Shown: piece after piece, positions 35,939 through 45,019 of the stretch
Layout of the letters: each line of letters begins with the position of its first letter
Numbering within the stretch: position 1 is the stretch's first letter
From: an uncultured Tropicimonas sp.
GTDB lineage: Bacteria; Pseudomonadota; Alphaproteobacteria; Rhodobacterales; Rhodobacteraceae
Length of the DNA: 64,000 bases
Reading direction: 5' to 3'
Assembly (NCBI GenBank): GCA_947497945.1
Contig: CANMIP010000008.1
Coordinates: 1-64,000 of the forward strand
Notes under the pieces: generated by a model
What the model was told of the DNA's origin: nothing
Databases searched by the model: none
Seen by the model: only the letters and a program-made list of their open reading frames with translations
Translations under genes and position numbers: made by a program

Positions 35939-38900
35939 TTATCTTGATCCTCTGGAATGGGCCGACGCCGTAGCGCTCGGACACTTGTGCAACCTGGATG
36001 TCAAACGCACCTATTGGTGCGTCTGCCACTCTCATTTCCGCCTGGTAGGTCCAACTTGGCTCCACGGTCTCGACTTCTCGAAGAACGTATTCGCCTTGGA
36101 CGATCTGGACCAGATATTGCTCGGAGTTCTCACCTAGCGGGACATCGAGCCCTTCCCAACTGTCTCCATCAATCCGTGTACGGCGCACCCAGCTTACCGC
36201 CAAAGCACCATCCGAAATCTGCTCCGCCTTCAGATGAACGGGAGAGTAGGGCCGCAAGCCAACACTGGACGCCGAATGCAATAGATGCACAAAAGACTCG
36301 TCGGCATACCCCTTGTCAGACGGACCGACCCGGTAATGCCGCTCAAGCCCTCTCGCAGAGGAAGCTAGCTCAATCTGGGAAAGCCCATTGTCAATGACAA
36401 TGATCTTGGAACCGGCGGGCCATTCCGCTGGCATGATCGCATCGGTCCCAAGTTGCCCGCGAAGGAGATAGCTCAGTACGTAGGTATCTTCTGCAACCAA
36501 ATCGGCATTTCCGAACTGAATTATCTCCCAATCGCCTCCCTCGCCGTCGCCAATAGCCAAGGCATTGGCGCCATTGAGCAATGCCGTACGTGTCACCGAG
36601 GAAAGACCACCCCCATACACCCGAACTGTCAGGGAAGCGCCGAGGTCGGGAACGGCTGACGCAGCCGACTTCAGTACTGTCTCCGTAACCCCAACGATTG
36701 CGGGCCGCTCAACAACGGTATTGAGTGAGTAGCCCTCGTCTTCCGAAGACGAATAGACTGCAACTGAACCTGGCCATGGCGACGTATACGCTGCGATATA
36801 CGGCGCAACAGGGTCTTCGTCTCCGGTGATTAACGGAAGATCCAAGAACCTGACAAACACCGGCATGGACACCTTCGGTGTTGGCAGTGCCACCGGGGCA
36901 AAGACATCTGAAGAGGGACGAAACAGGTCGGGCTCGACTCGAACCGCTTCAATTCCAATCGACTCACCGATCTCAATCCGGTCGACCCGGAAATTGGCGC
37001 GCCTTTCACCATATGCCAGACTTACAACGTCACCGACCTGAACATGTGCATAAGACGGCGGAAGGGAGAATGTCGCCGTATCCCGGGCAATACGTGCCTC
37101 GGCGAGCCATCTCTCCCCGATCCTCTTGCTTTCTGTATCAGTCAGGCAAATGGCCAGGTCCGAAGAGGAAGCTGACGAACTCTCTTCATCTGGCAAACTT
37201 GCTTCGGTCGTACGCGTCTCGAAAGAGCTATCCGCTTGGATATAGTTTATCCGCACCTTGCCTGCAGACTCCCCGAGCGCAGATCTTTGAAGTGAAAGAA
37301 CCGCCTCGCCATCCGCAACAAGCGACTCGTCACTTAGTTCATGATCCGAAATCCCGTTTCGACTTCTAAAATGCAGCACGCCGTCATGCTCCGCGGCGTC
37401 GAATCCGTACGCGAGTTCAAGCGGTTGCAACGAAGAGCGTGCGCCGGATGTCTCGTCAATGCTGAACCCTCGAACGAGACCGTACAATTCGGAGACGTCG
37501 ATATCGGTTACGCCAGCCTGGCCGCAGATATCCGCCACGACAGCAGCTAGAGATTCAGACGTTGATCGGCCATTCAGCCAATGACCAAGGCGATAGTTTT
37601 CTCCATCGCTCCAAACTTCTGTACGAGCAGGGAAGTCCGGATAGGGGCGCGCGTCCCAAGCCCAAACATGTGCGTGGGAAACATCTACCATTGGAGCGCC
37701 ATACAGTGCCGAGACGGGGTTGTTCTCTCCGTCTTCCCAGAATTGGTAGGTCGCACGAAGATATTGCATCTGGATAAAATCGTCCCGCAGTCCAGAGGAG
37801 AACCAGGGCACGTGCGACTCGGACGACTTGGGGTCCACGAACTTGTTAGGTTGGTTCGTCCCCTTGTCTATGGCTGCACAACCAATCTCCGTGAACCAGA
37901 TCGGCTTGCTCTGGGGTATCCAGGCCGTCGGTGCCGATTGTCGAACGCCTCCAACCCTCTCATGGTGTCCCTTGCTCCACCAATTGCGAATATCCTTGTA
38001 GCGAAATACCCAGTCCTCGCCATGCAATCCGTCAGTAATTGCCAACCGGTTTTGCGCATCACGAGAACTCTCGTCCGCATAATACCATTCGTAACCTTCG
38101 CCACCCGAAACATTAGCCTTCAGGTAATCGATATTATAAATCGACTTCCAACCCGCATCCGCATGGTCAACTCCATCCCGCCAATCGGAGAGCGGCATAT
38201 AGTTGTCAATGCCGACAAAATCGATGTCTTCGCAACCCCAAAGAGGATCAAGATGGAAGAAGACATCTCCGGAGTCGTCTTGAGGATGGTACCCGAAGTA
38301 TTCGCTCCAATCCGCCGCATAGCTGATTTTGGTAACCGGTCCAAGTATTTTACGTACGTCCCGCGCAAGGGAAACAAGGCTTTCGACAGCCGGAAATCTA
38401 TTTCCTTCGGAACGGATCTGCGTCAGACTCCGCAACTCGCTCCCAATACAGAACGCTTCAACGCCTCCGGCTTGAACACACAGATGCGCATAGTGAAGAA
38501 TGAACCTCCTGAAGGACCACTCGCTTTCTCCCTCGTATGAGACCTTTGACCCGATGCAGACGAAATCTTCTGGCTGCGCCGAACCGAAAAAATTCGCCAC
38601 CTCGTCTTCAGATTCCATACTTCCATCCGAACTGCCCGAAACACCCGGAGCAAACTCGGTCGTAATTCGACCTCGCCACGGAAAACTCGGCTGCCCTGTC
38701 TCTCCATCCCATGGATTTGGCAAATCATTTCCGGCCATCTGATCCATCAAAATGAAAGGGTAGAAGACAACGGATTTCCCATCTGCTTTCAAGGCCTGGA
38801 TAGCGTCGATTACAGCTTCATCTGCGGGCGTTCCACCATAGACCGGACGTCCTTCATTCTTGGGAACTTCTTGAGCGCCTGGGCGAAGCAAGTCGCTGAC

Positions 38901-39854
38901 CCGCCAAGCCATTTTGTCGCCGTCGAATTCAGACTGCTCGACCTTGGGAACGATCTGACACTCTCCGCATCGCAGATCGCTTCCAAACCAGGAAACAACC
39001 AGAGATACAGAGTTGCACAATGGCAGTTCTGCCGTCATTTGATCCAATGAAGTTCGAAAATCTGTCTTACCACTGTTTGAGTTCACATTGGCTGACTCAG
39101 ACCATCCAAAGCCATTGGAGTAATTGACCCTGCTGGTTGCCAGGGAATATTCGCCGGTCCCCGGAATTAGAGCCACGGCTCGCACAGTCCGAGACAAATT
39201 TTCTTCCCCCTCTGGAACAAAATCGGAACTGGTTGGCCTCAGAACCTCAAATGAGAACTGTGGTACTCTGTTCCCAAACTGCGACAAGTGAAGATCTTCA
39301 AATACAACGTAGGCCAAGCCACGATATGCCGGTGCATTGGCTACACCTTCTACAGCTTCAATTTTTGGATCGGGGAGCTGGCTTTCTGATCCTTTGTACA
39401 CCCGCAAGCCAACATCGTCCCGTGAGATCTCCATACCATCGGCCCAGATCCTTCCGACATCGAGGATTTCTCCTTCGCACAACGCCACTGCAAGACTGAT
39501 CGAATAGCTGTAGGTCTTGGTCGTTGTCGCGCTGCCGCCGCCGCCCTTGCCCCCAACATCCTCGGTCTTCACCGTCTCCTTGAAAAGTGTGGACCAGATT
39601 ACCTGGCCACCCATCCGCAATCGGCCATAGTGGCGCCCGACGGCGGTTCCCTCGCTCGCCCCGGTGAGTTGAAATCTTTCGATCTGGCCAGTCTCAACGA
39701 CTTCACTGCCTCCACCGAGTAGTTTTTGGTCGATGACGCGCCCTAGGGTTGCGCCAATAGCCCGTCCGAGGACGGCCGTCGACAATCCAAATGCCGTTCC
39801 GCCAAATGCCCCACCGATTGCAGCGCCGGCGGCCGAGAGAAGAATAGTTGCCAT
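35931..39854 (-). CDS. GTA g15, baseplate megatron / host-interaction protein
   Basis: This 1307-residue protein ends the RcGTA-type gene order. It opens with an Ala/Gly-rich segment (LLSAAGAAIGGAFGGTAFG). A TIM-barrel-like domain of the GTA type occupies roughly residues 430-760 (ILHYAHLCVQAGGVEAFCIG, DIDFVGIDNYMPLSDWRDG), and a phage-tail domain with fibronectin-like beta modules follows. In RcGTA it forms the central tail tip below the hub. The start overlaps the g14 stop by one base. Codon use is AT-richer than at the head end of the cluster. Confidence 0.93.
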   Translation of the reverse strand: MATILLSAAGAAIGGAFGGTAFGLSTAVLGRAIGATLGRVIDQKLLGGGSEVVETGQIERFQLTGASEGTAVGRHYGRLRMGGQVIWSTLFKETVKTEDVGGKGGGGSATTTKTYSYSISLAVALCEGEILDVGRIWADGMEISRDDVGLRVYKGSESQLPDPKIEAVEGVANAPAYRGLAYVVFEDLHLSQFGNRVPQFSFEVLRPTSSDFVPEGEENLSRTVRAVALIPGTGEYSLATSRVNYSNGFGWSESANVNSNSGKTDFRTSLDQMTAELPLCNSVSLVVSWFGSDLRCGECQIVPKVEQSEFDGDKMAWRVSDLLRPGAQEVPKNEGRPVYGGTPADEAVIDAIQALKADGKSVVFYPFILMDQMAGNDLPNPWDGETGQPSFPWRGRITTEFAPGVSGSSDGSMESEDEVANFFGSAQPEDFVCIGSKVSYEGESEWSFRRFILHYAHLCVQAGGVEAFCIGSELRSLTQIRSEGNRFPAVESLVSLARDVRKILGPVTKISYAADWSEYFGYHPQDDSGDVFFHLDPLWGCEDIDFVGIDNYMPLSDWRDGVDHADAGWKSIYNIDYLKANVSGGEGYEWYYADESSRDAQNRLAITDGLHGEDWVFRYKDIRNWWSKGHHERVGGVRQSAPTAWIPQSKPIWFTEIGCAAIDKGTNQPNKFVDPKSSESHVPWFSSGLRDDFIQMQYLRATYQFWEDGENNPVSALYGAPMVDVSHAHVWAWDARPYPDFPARTEVWSDGENYRLGHWLNGRSTSESLAAVVADICGQAGVTDIDVSELYGLVRGFSIDETSGARSSLQPLELAYGFDAAEHDGVLHFRSRNGISDHELSDESLVADGEAVLSLQRSALGESAGKVRINYIQADSSFETRTTEASLPDEESSSASSSDLAICLTDTESKRIGERWLAEARIARDTATFSLPPSYAHVQVGDVVSLAYGERRANFRVDRIEIGESIGIEAVRVEPDLFRPSSDVFAPVALPTPKVSMPVFVRFLDLPLITGDEDPVAPYIAAYTSPWPGSVAVYSSSEDEGYSLNTVVERPAIVGVTETVLKSAASAVPDLGASLTVRVYGGGLSSVTRTALLNGANALAIGDGEGGDWEIIQFGNADLVAEDTYVLSYLLRGQLGTDAIMPAEWPAGSKIIVIDNGLSQIELASSARGLERHYRVGPSDKGYADESFVHLLHSASSVGLRPYSPVHLKAEQISDGALAVSWVRRTRIDGDSWEGLDVPLGENSEQYLVQIVQGEYVLREVETVEPSWTYQAEMRVADAPIGAFDIQVAQVSERYGVGPFQRIKINE

Positions 39855-40294
39855 TATGCAGTCCTTTCGGGAAACGCGAACCTCGCGACAATTCGTTCTC
39901 TCATTGGATTGGAAAGCGTCGTTTCAAGAACACTGTGGCCCTGATAGGCATGGATCACGCAGGACGCTTTATTTCGAATGGAATGGATCCCCAGATGTTT
40001 CGCAACACTTCCTCTGCGCATTCGAAACAACAAGACCTCTCCAGGCTCAATTTCGGAGCAGGGCGACCGCAGCACGAGATGCCTTGCTGCAGCTTTCCAC
40101 AATCGCTCCTCTCCGGACGGCTCTGACCAATCTGGAGAGTATCCTGGAATTTCCTCGGGTTCCTGACCATATAGCGCCCTCCAGACACCGCGGATCAATC
40201 CAAGGCAATCTGCACCAACACCCTTCACTGAAGCTTGATGTCGATAGGGTGTGCCAATCCATTGACGGGCAATTTCGATCACACGTTTCTGCAT
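39854..40294 (-). CDS. GTA g14, NlpC/P60-family cell-wall peptidase
   Basis: The 146-residue tail-tip peptidase probably opens peptidoglycan of the recipient during DNA delivery. The NlpC/P60 catalytic cysteine is C30 in GVGADCLGLIRGVW, with a downstream His in KHLGIHSI and the usual PGEVLLFRMRRGS strand between. The start is the ATG with GGAG six bases upstream; a GTG four codons earlier is possible. It sits between the hub gene g13 and g15 as in RcGTA. Confidence 0.93.
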   Translation of the reverse strand: MQKRVIEIARQWIGTPYRHQASVKGVGADCLGLIRGVWRALYGQEPEEIPGYSPDWSEPSGEERLWKAAARHLVLRSPCSEIEPGEVLLFRMRRGSVAKHLGIHSIRNKASCVIHAYQGHSVLETTLSNPMRERIVARFAFPERTA

Positions 40295-40312
40295 TTCTTG
40301 CTCCACAAAAGC

Positions 40313-41224
40313 TCACGAAACAATCGAAGAATTCATACTTCCTCCGCTGTATTCTCCGCCGCTTCGTGGATACGATGTAAGCCAGTCTTCTCCAGGAATG
40401 TGGGGGCATCCTCGAAAGTTGAGAAAGTTCTCAAACTTCGACGCACATGTAAAGGCCGATTTGTCACATCCGGACTCAAGCCTGACTAGATCGCCGACAT
40501 CGATATTCGCTCTCAAGTCCTGCCAAAGGGTGATTTCCCGATATCCCCCAACGATGAGGTCATTTTTGATCCAGCTCCATAGCCCTTCTCCGGATCCACC
40601 AAGAATCTCCATCCGACCACGTTCGAACCATCCTATGGCAAGGTTTTCCGGACAGTCGAATCGAAAAATTCTGGCGTCTTCCATTTCCAAGATCGGCAAC
40701 TCTACATGGAAACCCTCAGTATCTCTATCAAATTTGCACTTTGCATCACCAAGCATGGCGCTACATTCGCGTTGATAGACCCGTCCTTGCGGTTGATTGA
40801 GAAGCTCTGTCATTCCAAGGAGCTCTGCTGTAAACGACTCGTCATTTCGATCGATTTCACCAATACTGCCCCGGAACCGTATCAACCTCTGATCCGGCTC
40901 TTCCCAGTTGACGAACCAACACGTAACTTCTGCGCCGTCGAACCTTCCTGCCTCGATGTCCTCATCGGTGATGCCCGCATCAGAGATCGCGCCCACCGTT
41001 TCCGTATTGTTGACGGCAAGACCGGTAGTTGCTTCGAGTGCGCTTGCGGTAAAGCCGGAACTCGCCGCAAAGGAGATACCGTCGATGACGAGATCACGGT
41101 CATGGTCGGTGAAACCGCGCCTCCATCCGTCCTTCCGCTCAACCAGCCAGCATCGGCATGTGGTCGTGGCACCGCCGAGCAGATGATCATAAAGGTCCTG
41201 GGACTGTGTTTTGCTTTCAGTCAT
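40313..41224 (-). CDS. GTA g13, tail hub protein (DUF2163)
   Basis: The 303-residue protein carries the DUF2163 N-terminal domain (TTCRCWLVERKDGWRRGFTDHDRDL) and the C-terminal BR0599-like domain. The latter has clustered cysteines: C..MLGDAKCKF, then CDKSAFTC and RGCPHIPG. Such cysteines in phage hub proteins ligate an Fe-S cluster, so that is expected here too (family knowledge). Its ATG overlaps the g12 stop by one base. Confidence 0.92.
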   Translation of the reverse strand: MTESKTQSQDLYDHLLGGATTTCRCWLVERKDGWRRGFTDHDRDLVIDGISFAASSGFTASALEATTGLAVNNTETVGAISDAGITDEDIEAGRFDGAEVTCWFVNWEEPDQRLIRFRGSIGEIDRNDESFTAELLGMTELLNQPQGRVYQRECSAMLGDAKCKFDRDTEGFHVELPILEMEDARIFRFDCPENLAIGWFERGRMEILGGSGEGLWSWIKNDLIVGGYREITLWQDLRANIDVGDLVRLESGCDKSAFTCASKFENFLNFRGCPHIPGEDWLTSYPRSGGEYSGGSMNSSIVS

Positions 41225-41856
41225 CAGATACGCACCTCCACAACGGGTACATCCGGGACCTCTCCACCCTCGAAACTTACCGCGGAGATCCTTATGGCAT
41301 CTGTGTCGAAGCGAACCGGAACGTCGAACTCAAAACCGGCGCTTACAATGGTTCCTGGCACCGGTGGCTCTACGAAAGCCAGCGTCCCAGTTTGCGTGTC
41401 GATCACCCAATCCAACCCTTGAACCACCTCGACTCCATCGAGTGCGACACGGGCGGTTCCCTCGACCGGCTTCGATATTGGTCGCGTGTAGGATTCGCCA
41501 CCGGAGCTGTAGCGTTTGCTCAACTGGAACTGGGTTGCCAACCCATCGCCGACACCCAATGGCTGGTCTGAAGGGTCCACGTCTCTTGAAGGTCTTGAAG
41601 ACTTATAGTCCGTCCAGTCTTTCCAACGAAAGCCGAACAATTGACCGCGGCGAGCCTCAAAAAAAGCGATTACCTCCTCCAACTCGTCCAAGGTCTGCAT
41701 CCCAAGACCGGCGTCATATCGTCGTCGTGAGTGAGCCCAAGGTGTATTTCGCTCCTCAAATCCATTGGCCAAGGAAACGATCTCTGTTTTCCGTTCCGGC
41801 CCACCGATTGATCCAAAACTGATTGCCGCTGGAAAACGCACTTCATGAAACCCCAT
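41224..41856 (-). CDS. GTA g12, distal tail protein (DUF2460)
   Basis: The 210-residue protein matches the DUF2460 family, with MGFHEVRFPAAISFGSIGGPERKTEIVSL at its N-terminus followed by ERNTPWAHSRRRYDAG and the RRGQLFGFRWKDWTDYKS core. In RcGTA the equivalent forms the ring that joins the tail tube to the hub. It follows the tape-measure gene after 18 bases and is translationally coupled to g13. Confidence 0.94.
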   Translation of the reverse strand: MGFHEVRFPAAISFGSIGGPERKTEIVSLANGFEERNTPWAHSRRRYDAGLGMQTLDELEEVIAFFEARRGQLFGFRWKDWTDYKSSRPSRDVDPSDQPLGVGDGLATQFQLSKRYSSGGESYTRPISKPVEGTARVALDGVEVVQGLDWVIDTQTGTLAFVEPPVPGTIVSAGFEFDVPVRFDTDAIRISAVSFEGGEVPDVPVVEVRI

Positions 41857-41874
41857 TTCATCGCCTCCTCGTAG

Positions 41875-42540
41875 TTATCGATTTCGCTGGCCACGCCCAA
41901 GCGCGCGTCCGATCCGGGAAGCAACCTGGCTTTGGCTGCGTCGGAAACTATCCACATCTGGCGTAGAGATATTCACGACAACTTGCTGCGAAGCTCGTTG
42001 CGCTCCACCTTCCATTCGCACCCCCAAGCTGCCATCCGCTCCGCGCGTCAGCGGCATGATCGCTTCGGGTCCCGCCTCGCCCATCAGCCCGACGCCACCG
42101 CGCATCGGGAAATTGGTCGGGCCGGTCACGACGCCGCCCTTCGCAAAGGGCATGACCCGACCTTGAGAGAAACTCCCACCTTTCGCGAAGGCAGCGGCGC
42201 CAATACTGGCAAGACCATTAGCCAGCACGCCGCTCAACTGTTGAGTCACAGGTTGGATCGTGGAGGAATAGGTCGCGTTTACGATCGATTGTGCAACTGC
42301 CGACAATGCATCTGAGGCCTTCATTCCGTCAAAGATGAGGCCGTCAAATGCACTTCGGAGACCGTTGCTAATGCTCGTTGAAAGCTTTCCAACACTGGCA
42401 CTCGTGTCTGACAGGTTCGACTGCACTTTCTGCAACTCGCTTCCGAAGCTCTCGACCATTAGGCCGGCATCGGCAAGGCTGTTTTCCAGAGCATCAACCT
42501 GCCCCTCGAAGCCCTGCTCGCCATCAAGATCAATGGCCAT
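41875..42540 (-). CDS. GTA g11, tail tape measure protein
   Basis: The 221-residue protein is very short for a tape measure but normal for GTA, whose tail is short. It has a helical N-terminal half (EGQVDALENSLADAGLMVESFGSELQKV), a hydrophobic glycine/alanine-rich middle and the KGG repeats (AFAKGGSFSQG, PFAKGGVV) with GEAGPEAIMPLTRG. All of these are common in tape measure C-termini. The start is MAIDLDGEQGF, placing it 1 base after g10.1. Confidence 0.93.
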   Translation of the reverse strand: MAIDLDGEQGFEGQVDALENSLADAGLMVESFGSELQKVQSNLSDTSASVGKLSTSISNGLRSAFDGLIFDGMKASDALSAVAQSIVNATYSSTIQPVTQQLSGVLANGLASIGAAAFAKGGSFSQGRVMPFAKGGVVTGPTNFPMRGGVGLMGEAGPEAIMPLTRGADGSLGVRMEGGAQRASQQVVVNISTPDVDSFRRSQSQVASRIGRALGRGQRNR

Positions 42541-42541
42541 T

Positions 42542-42727
42542 CTAGATCTCCTTCCTCTTGTCAGGATAGGCGCGCGCCAATTCGTCAAGGCGTGCACGTG
42601 ACAGGGCCGGTCTGGCGGAATCCATTCCAAGCTTGACCAGCAACTCGACAGGCGTCAGATTCCAGAATTGCTCTGGTCCAAGACCAAGCTCTCGAAGTCC
42701 AAGTCGCATCAAACCCGCCCAATCCAT
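42542..42727 (-). CDS. GTA g10.1, phage tail assembly chaperone (DUF2376)
   Basis: This 61-residue protein starts MDWAGLMRLGLRELGLGPEQFW and continues with LTPVELLVKLGM, matching the short DUF2376 tail-assembly chaperones found between g10 and g11 in GTA clusters. These helpers bind the tape measure during tail assembly. The true start was taken at the internal Met because the frame upstream overlaps g10 and is basic junk. Spacing to both neighbours is 1-4 bases. Confidence 0.88.
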   Translation of the reverse strand: MDWAGLMRLGLRELGLGPEQFWNLTPVELLVKLGMDSARPALSRARLDELARAYPDKRKEI

Positions 42728-42731
42728 TGCT

Positions 42732-43055
42732 TCAGTTCCCCGCCTCCGGCATTGCGAACGCGCGCGCCAGCAATTGCGCGGCCGCGCGAGCGGCCTCTGT
42801 CGGGCCACCGTCAATCTCGACCGTCCGAAGATCCTTGGCTGTACCTTGCCAGCCGCCGCCCCGCAGGCCTGCTACGACAAGCGCCAGAACGTCCCGCGCT
42901 CGAAACCTCCCAGCCTCAAACCGCTCCACCAACTCCACTAGGGTTTCGTTCTCAAGATCGCATTCAAGCTCCGCGAGAGCACCGAGCGTTAGCTTGCAAA
43001 CGTGAGGTGCTCCGTCGAGATGAATGAGAACCTCTCCTGCCCAAGGGTTCGCCAT
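42732..43055 (-). CDS. GTA g10, GTA-gp10 family protein
   Basis: The 107-residue protein starts MANPWAGEVLIHLDGAPHVCKLTLGALAELE, the signature of the GTA gp10 (tail tube-associated, DUF3356-like) family. A helical C-terminus follows (ARDVLALVVAGLRGGGW). It is thought to act with g10.1 in tail assembly, like the phage G/T-type chaperone pair. It lies three bases after g9. Confidence 0.92.
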   Translation of the reverse strand: MANPWAGEVLIHLDGAPHVCKLTLGALAELECDLENETLVELVERFEAGRFRARDVLALVVAGLRGGGWQGTAKDLRTVEIDGGPTEAARAAAQLLARAFAMPEAGN

Positions 43056-43058
43056 GGA

Positions 43059-43472
43059 CTAGAACGCCGTGAAATTGATGGCGCCGGCCGAGGCCATCGC
43101 GATTTCGAAGGTCGCTTCGCCGTCGTGACTGCCAGAATACTCTAGGGAAGTAACCTGAAACGGGCCTTCCACGGTTCCGAAATCCGGAATGATGACCTGG
43201 AAGGCTGGCGTCAGCCCTTCGAAGAAGATCTGCCGGGCACGTTCATCGGTTGTTTCATCCTTGAAGATACCGGATCCACTCAGCGAAGCGCTCCGTGCGC
43301 CGGCACCTCCAAGAAGTTCTCTCCAGCCACCCTCGCTCTCAATCGTCGTAACGTCGACCGTTTCCGAATTGAAGTTCACGCGTGTGGCTCGAAGCCCTGC
43401 GATCGTTTCGAAATCGCCGCCTCCGGTCATGTCCAGTTTGATCAGCAGATCCTTGCCAGCTTGTGCGCTCAT
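43059..43472 (-). CDS. GTA g9, major tail tube protein
   Basis: The 137-residue protein begins MSAQAGKDLLIKLDMTGGGDFETIAGLRATRV and includes TTIESEGGWRELLGGAG and RQIFFEGLTPAFQVIIPDFGTVEGPFQVTSLEYSG. This is the typical GTA/siphophage TP901-1-like tail tube fold, which stacks as hexameric rings around the tape measure. Its start lies 33 bases after g8. Confidence 0.94.
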   Translation of the reverse strand: MSAQAGKDLLIKLDMTGGGDFETIAGLRATRVNFNSETVDVTTIESEGGWRELLGGAGARSASLSGSGIFKDETTDERARQIFFEGLTPAFQVIIPDFGTVEGPFQVTSLEYSGSHDGEATFEIAMASAGAINFTAF

Positions 43473-43505
43473 GGCTGTTCTCCGTCCAGTTGAATTGATG
43501 TTTGA

Positions 43506-43916
43506 TCAAGCGTCCTCGACCCGCGCTTCAAAAAGCAGGTCGATGCGCCGCCGTGCCCCTTCGCCAATCCTGCGGGCACTTGCCCGGAGAAACTGCATGC
43601 GAACTATCCGGCCACGCGTGAGTGTTGGGCGAGTGTTGTGCAGGGCGTCGGAAACAGCGCCTGCGATTTTTTTCGCGGCCTGAAAGCTGGCGCCTTCATT
43701 CACGACACTGACAGTAAAGCGATGCACGGCGCCGCTTCCCGACTTGTCATTCCTGGCAACGACATCTTCCCGTCCCAAGCTGACATAAACCGGTGGAACC
43801 GTGCCTGACGGAGCCGCGTCGAATATGTCGCTACCAACGAGGGACGAGACGGCGGCATCCGCTTTCAGATGCTCATAGATCGCTGTTTGAAGCGCAGCCG
43901 ATACACCATAGCTCAT
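43506..43916 (-). CDS. GTA g8, tail terminator-like protein (DUF3168)
   Basis: The 136-residue protein has the DUF3168 layout: SAALQTAIYEHLKADAAVSSLVG at the N-terminus, PPVYVSLGREDVVARNDKSG in the middle and a basic C-terminus (ASARRIGEGARRRIDLLFEARVED). In RcGTA this position encodes the protein that closes the tail tube below the head connectors. The ATG overlaps the g7 stop by four bases. Confidence 0.92.
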   Translation of the reverse strand: MSYGVSAALQTAIYEHLKADAAVSSLVGSDIFDAAPSGTVPPVYVSLGREDVVARNDKSGSGAVHRFTVSVVNEGASFQAAKKIAGAVSDALHNTRPTLTRGRIVRMQFLRASARRIGEGARRRIDLLFEARVEDA

Positions 43917-44260
43917 GCCGAGGCCTCCTCTTCACGAGCGTAGCAAACCAGATAGCGACCTCGTGCATCCGCATCGGCAACCGCAAGAATCCGATAGATC
44001 CGGCTGCCCTCACGAAACCGCTGGTCTGGGGTCGGTCGGCGTGTATCTCCCGGAGGCGCCGACCTGACGGTGATACGATATGGAACATACGACAATGTCA
44101 GGAAATCGGCTTCCGTCTCGCGCCCCGTGCCAGCCTTTACCTCTGCCCAAAGCGTCCCGAGCTCCGACCAAGCTTCGACATACCCGCCCGAACCGTCTGG
44201 TGTCCGTTCCAGGGCCTCGAGGGTCAATCGGCGCCGCAGTTCCGGTTCCCGGGCACTCAT
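43913..44260 (-). CDS. GTA g7, head-tail adaptor/stopper protein
   Basis: The 115-residue protein starts MSAREPELRRRLTLEALERTPDG, overlapping the g6 stop by four bases. The region GYVEAWSELGTLWAEVKAGTGRE and the C-terminal RFREGSRIYRILAVADAD match the phage head-tail joining (stopper) family. It is coupled on both sides (g6 and g8), fitting stoichiometric assembly of the neck. Confidence 0.92.
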   Translation of the reverse strand: MSAREPELRRRLTLEALERTPDGSGGYVEAWSELGTLWAEVKAGTGRETEADFLTLSYVPYRITVRSAPPGDTRRPTPDQRFREGSRIYRILAVADADARGRYLVCYAREEEASA

Positions 44261-44856
44261 CGCGAGCCTCCACCGACGAGCCGGACGTTCCGCCAACGAT
44301 CCACAAGAGACGAGACGCCGTATGGCATCACCGCGCCGCCAACACGCATTTCGTGACGATATTCGTAGTAATATGCTGCGAGAAGCATGACGGCTTGACC
44401 CAGGTCGGCCGGAACATCGCTCCAGTTCTCACCGAAACCGGCTGTAAACTCGATCCGGACCGAACCTTGTGGCGGGATCGTGGGCAAACGCGAGCTGCGG
44501 GCCATCACCACAGGACGGTGCGTGTCCTGTTGCAGCCTGTATTTCGAAGAATCGACGATCACTTCCCAGTCGAGGCAATCGATGACCCGAACCTCTCGGA
44601 TCTCGCTGACCGGGGCAACCGGCAGTGTCTGGGCACGTCCGTCGCGCCAATGTGCAAGGCTCCAACTGAAGTCGCGTTCAAGAAGAACCTTTCCCGTCCA
44701 GGCTTCCACCGCCGCTATCGACGCCCGCAGAAACGTCTCCAGCAGGCTGTCTTCTGCACCTTCATCGGCAAACCCGGTGCCCAGACGCAGGTGATCCCGA
44801 AAATCCGCAACCGGCAGAGACGCTGCAGGCGTAGAGGTCTGCTCGACTAGCATCAT
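44257..44856 (-). CDS. GTA g6, head-tail connector (adaptor) protein
   Basis: The 199-residue protein matches the phiE125 gp8/gp6-like connector family: DFRDHLRLGTGFADEGAEDSLLETFLRASIAAVEAWTGKVLLERDF, with the later VRIEFTAGFG and LGQAVMLLAAYYYEYRHE. It docks under the portal. Two adjacent ATG codons exist; GGAGAG upstream suits the second (44853) slightly better. It is separated from the capsid gene by a 160-base spacer containing a long inverted repeat. Confidence 0.92.
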   Translation of the reverse strand: MMLVEQTSTPAASLPVADFRDHLRLGTGFADEGAEDSLLETFLRASIAAVEAWTGKVLLERDFSWSLAHWRDGRAQTLPVAPVSEIREVRVIDCLDWEVIVDSSKYRLQQDTHRPVVMARSSRLPTIPPQGSVRIEFTAGFGENWSDVPADLGQAVMLLAAYYYEYRHEMRVGGAVMPYGVSSLVDRWRNVRLVGGGSR

Positions 44857-44892
44857 TCAACTCTCCGAATTGATATGCCCCTCATGAAATCG

Positions 44893-44978
44893 TTGGCAGG
44901 CATGCGCCCCGTATTGCTCGACGGAGGGGAAGCAACTGGACAACACGGGCCGAAAAACTCTCGACGCATGCCTGCCGA
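44893..44978. repeat. long inverted repeat between GTA capsid (g5) and g6
   Basis: GGCAGGCATGCG (44895-44906) is the exact complement of 44965-44976, and the arms extend to 15 bases with one mismatch. Inside, CCCGTATTG (about 44908-44916) pairs again with CAACACGGG (44941-44949). The transcript of this spacer would form one long stem-loop between g5 and g6. There is no T-run. A role in setting capsid versus downstream expression or protecting the capsid message is inference. Confidence 0.8.
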
Positions 44979-45019
44979 CCGGCCTGGAAGTGGATCCGGA
45001 CCAGCCATCACGGCCAGGA

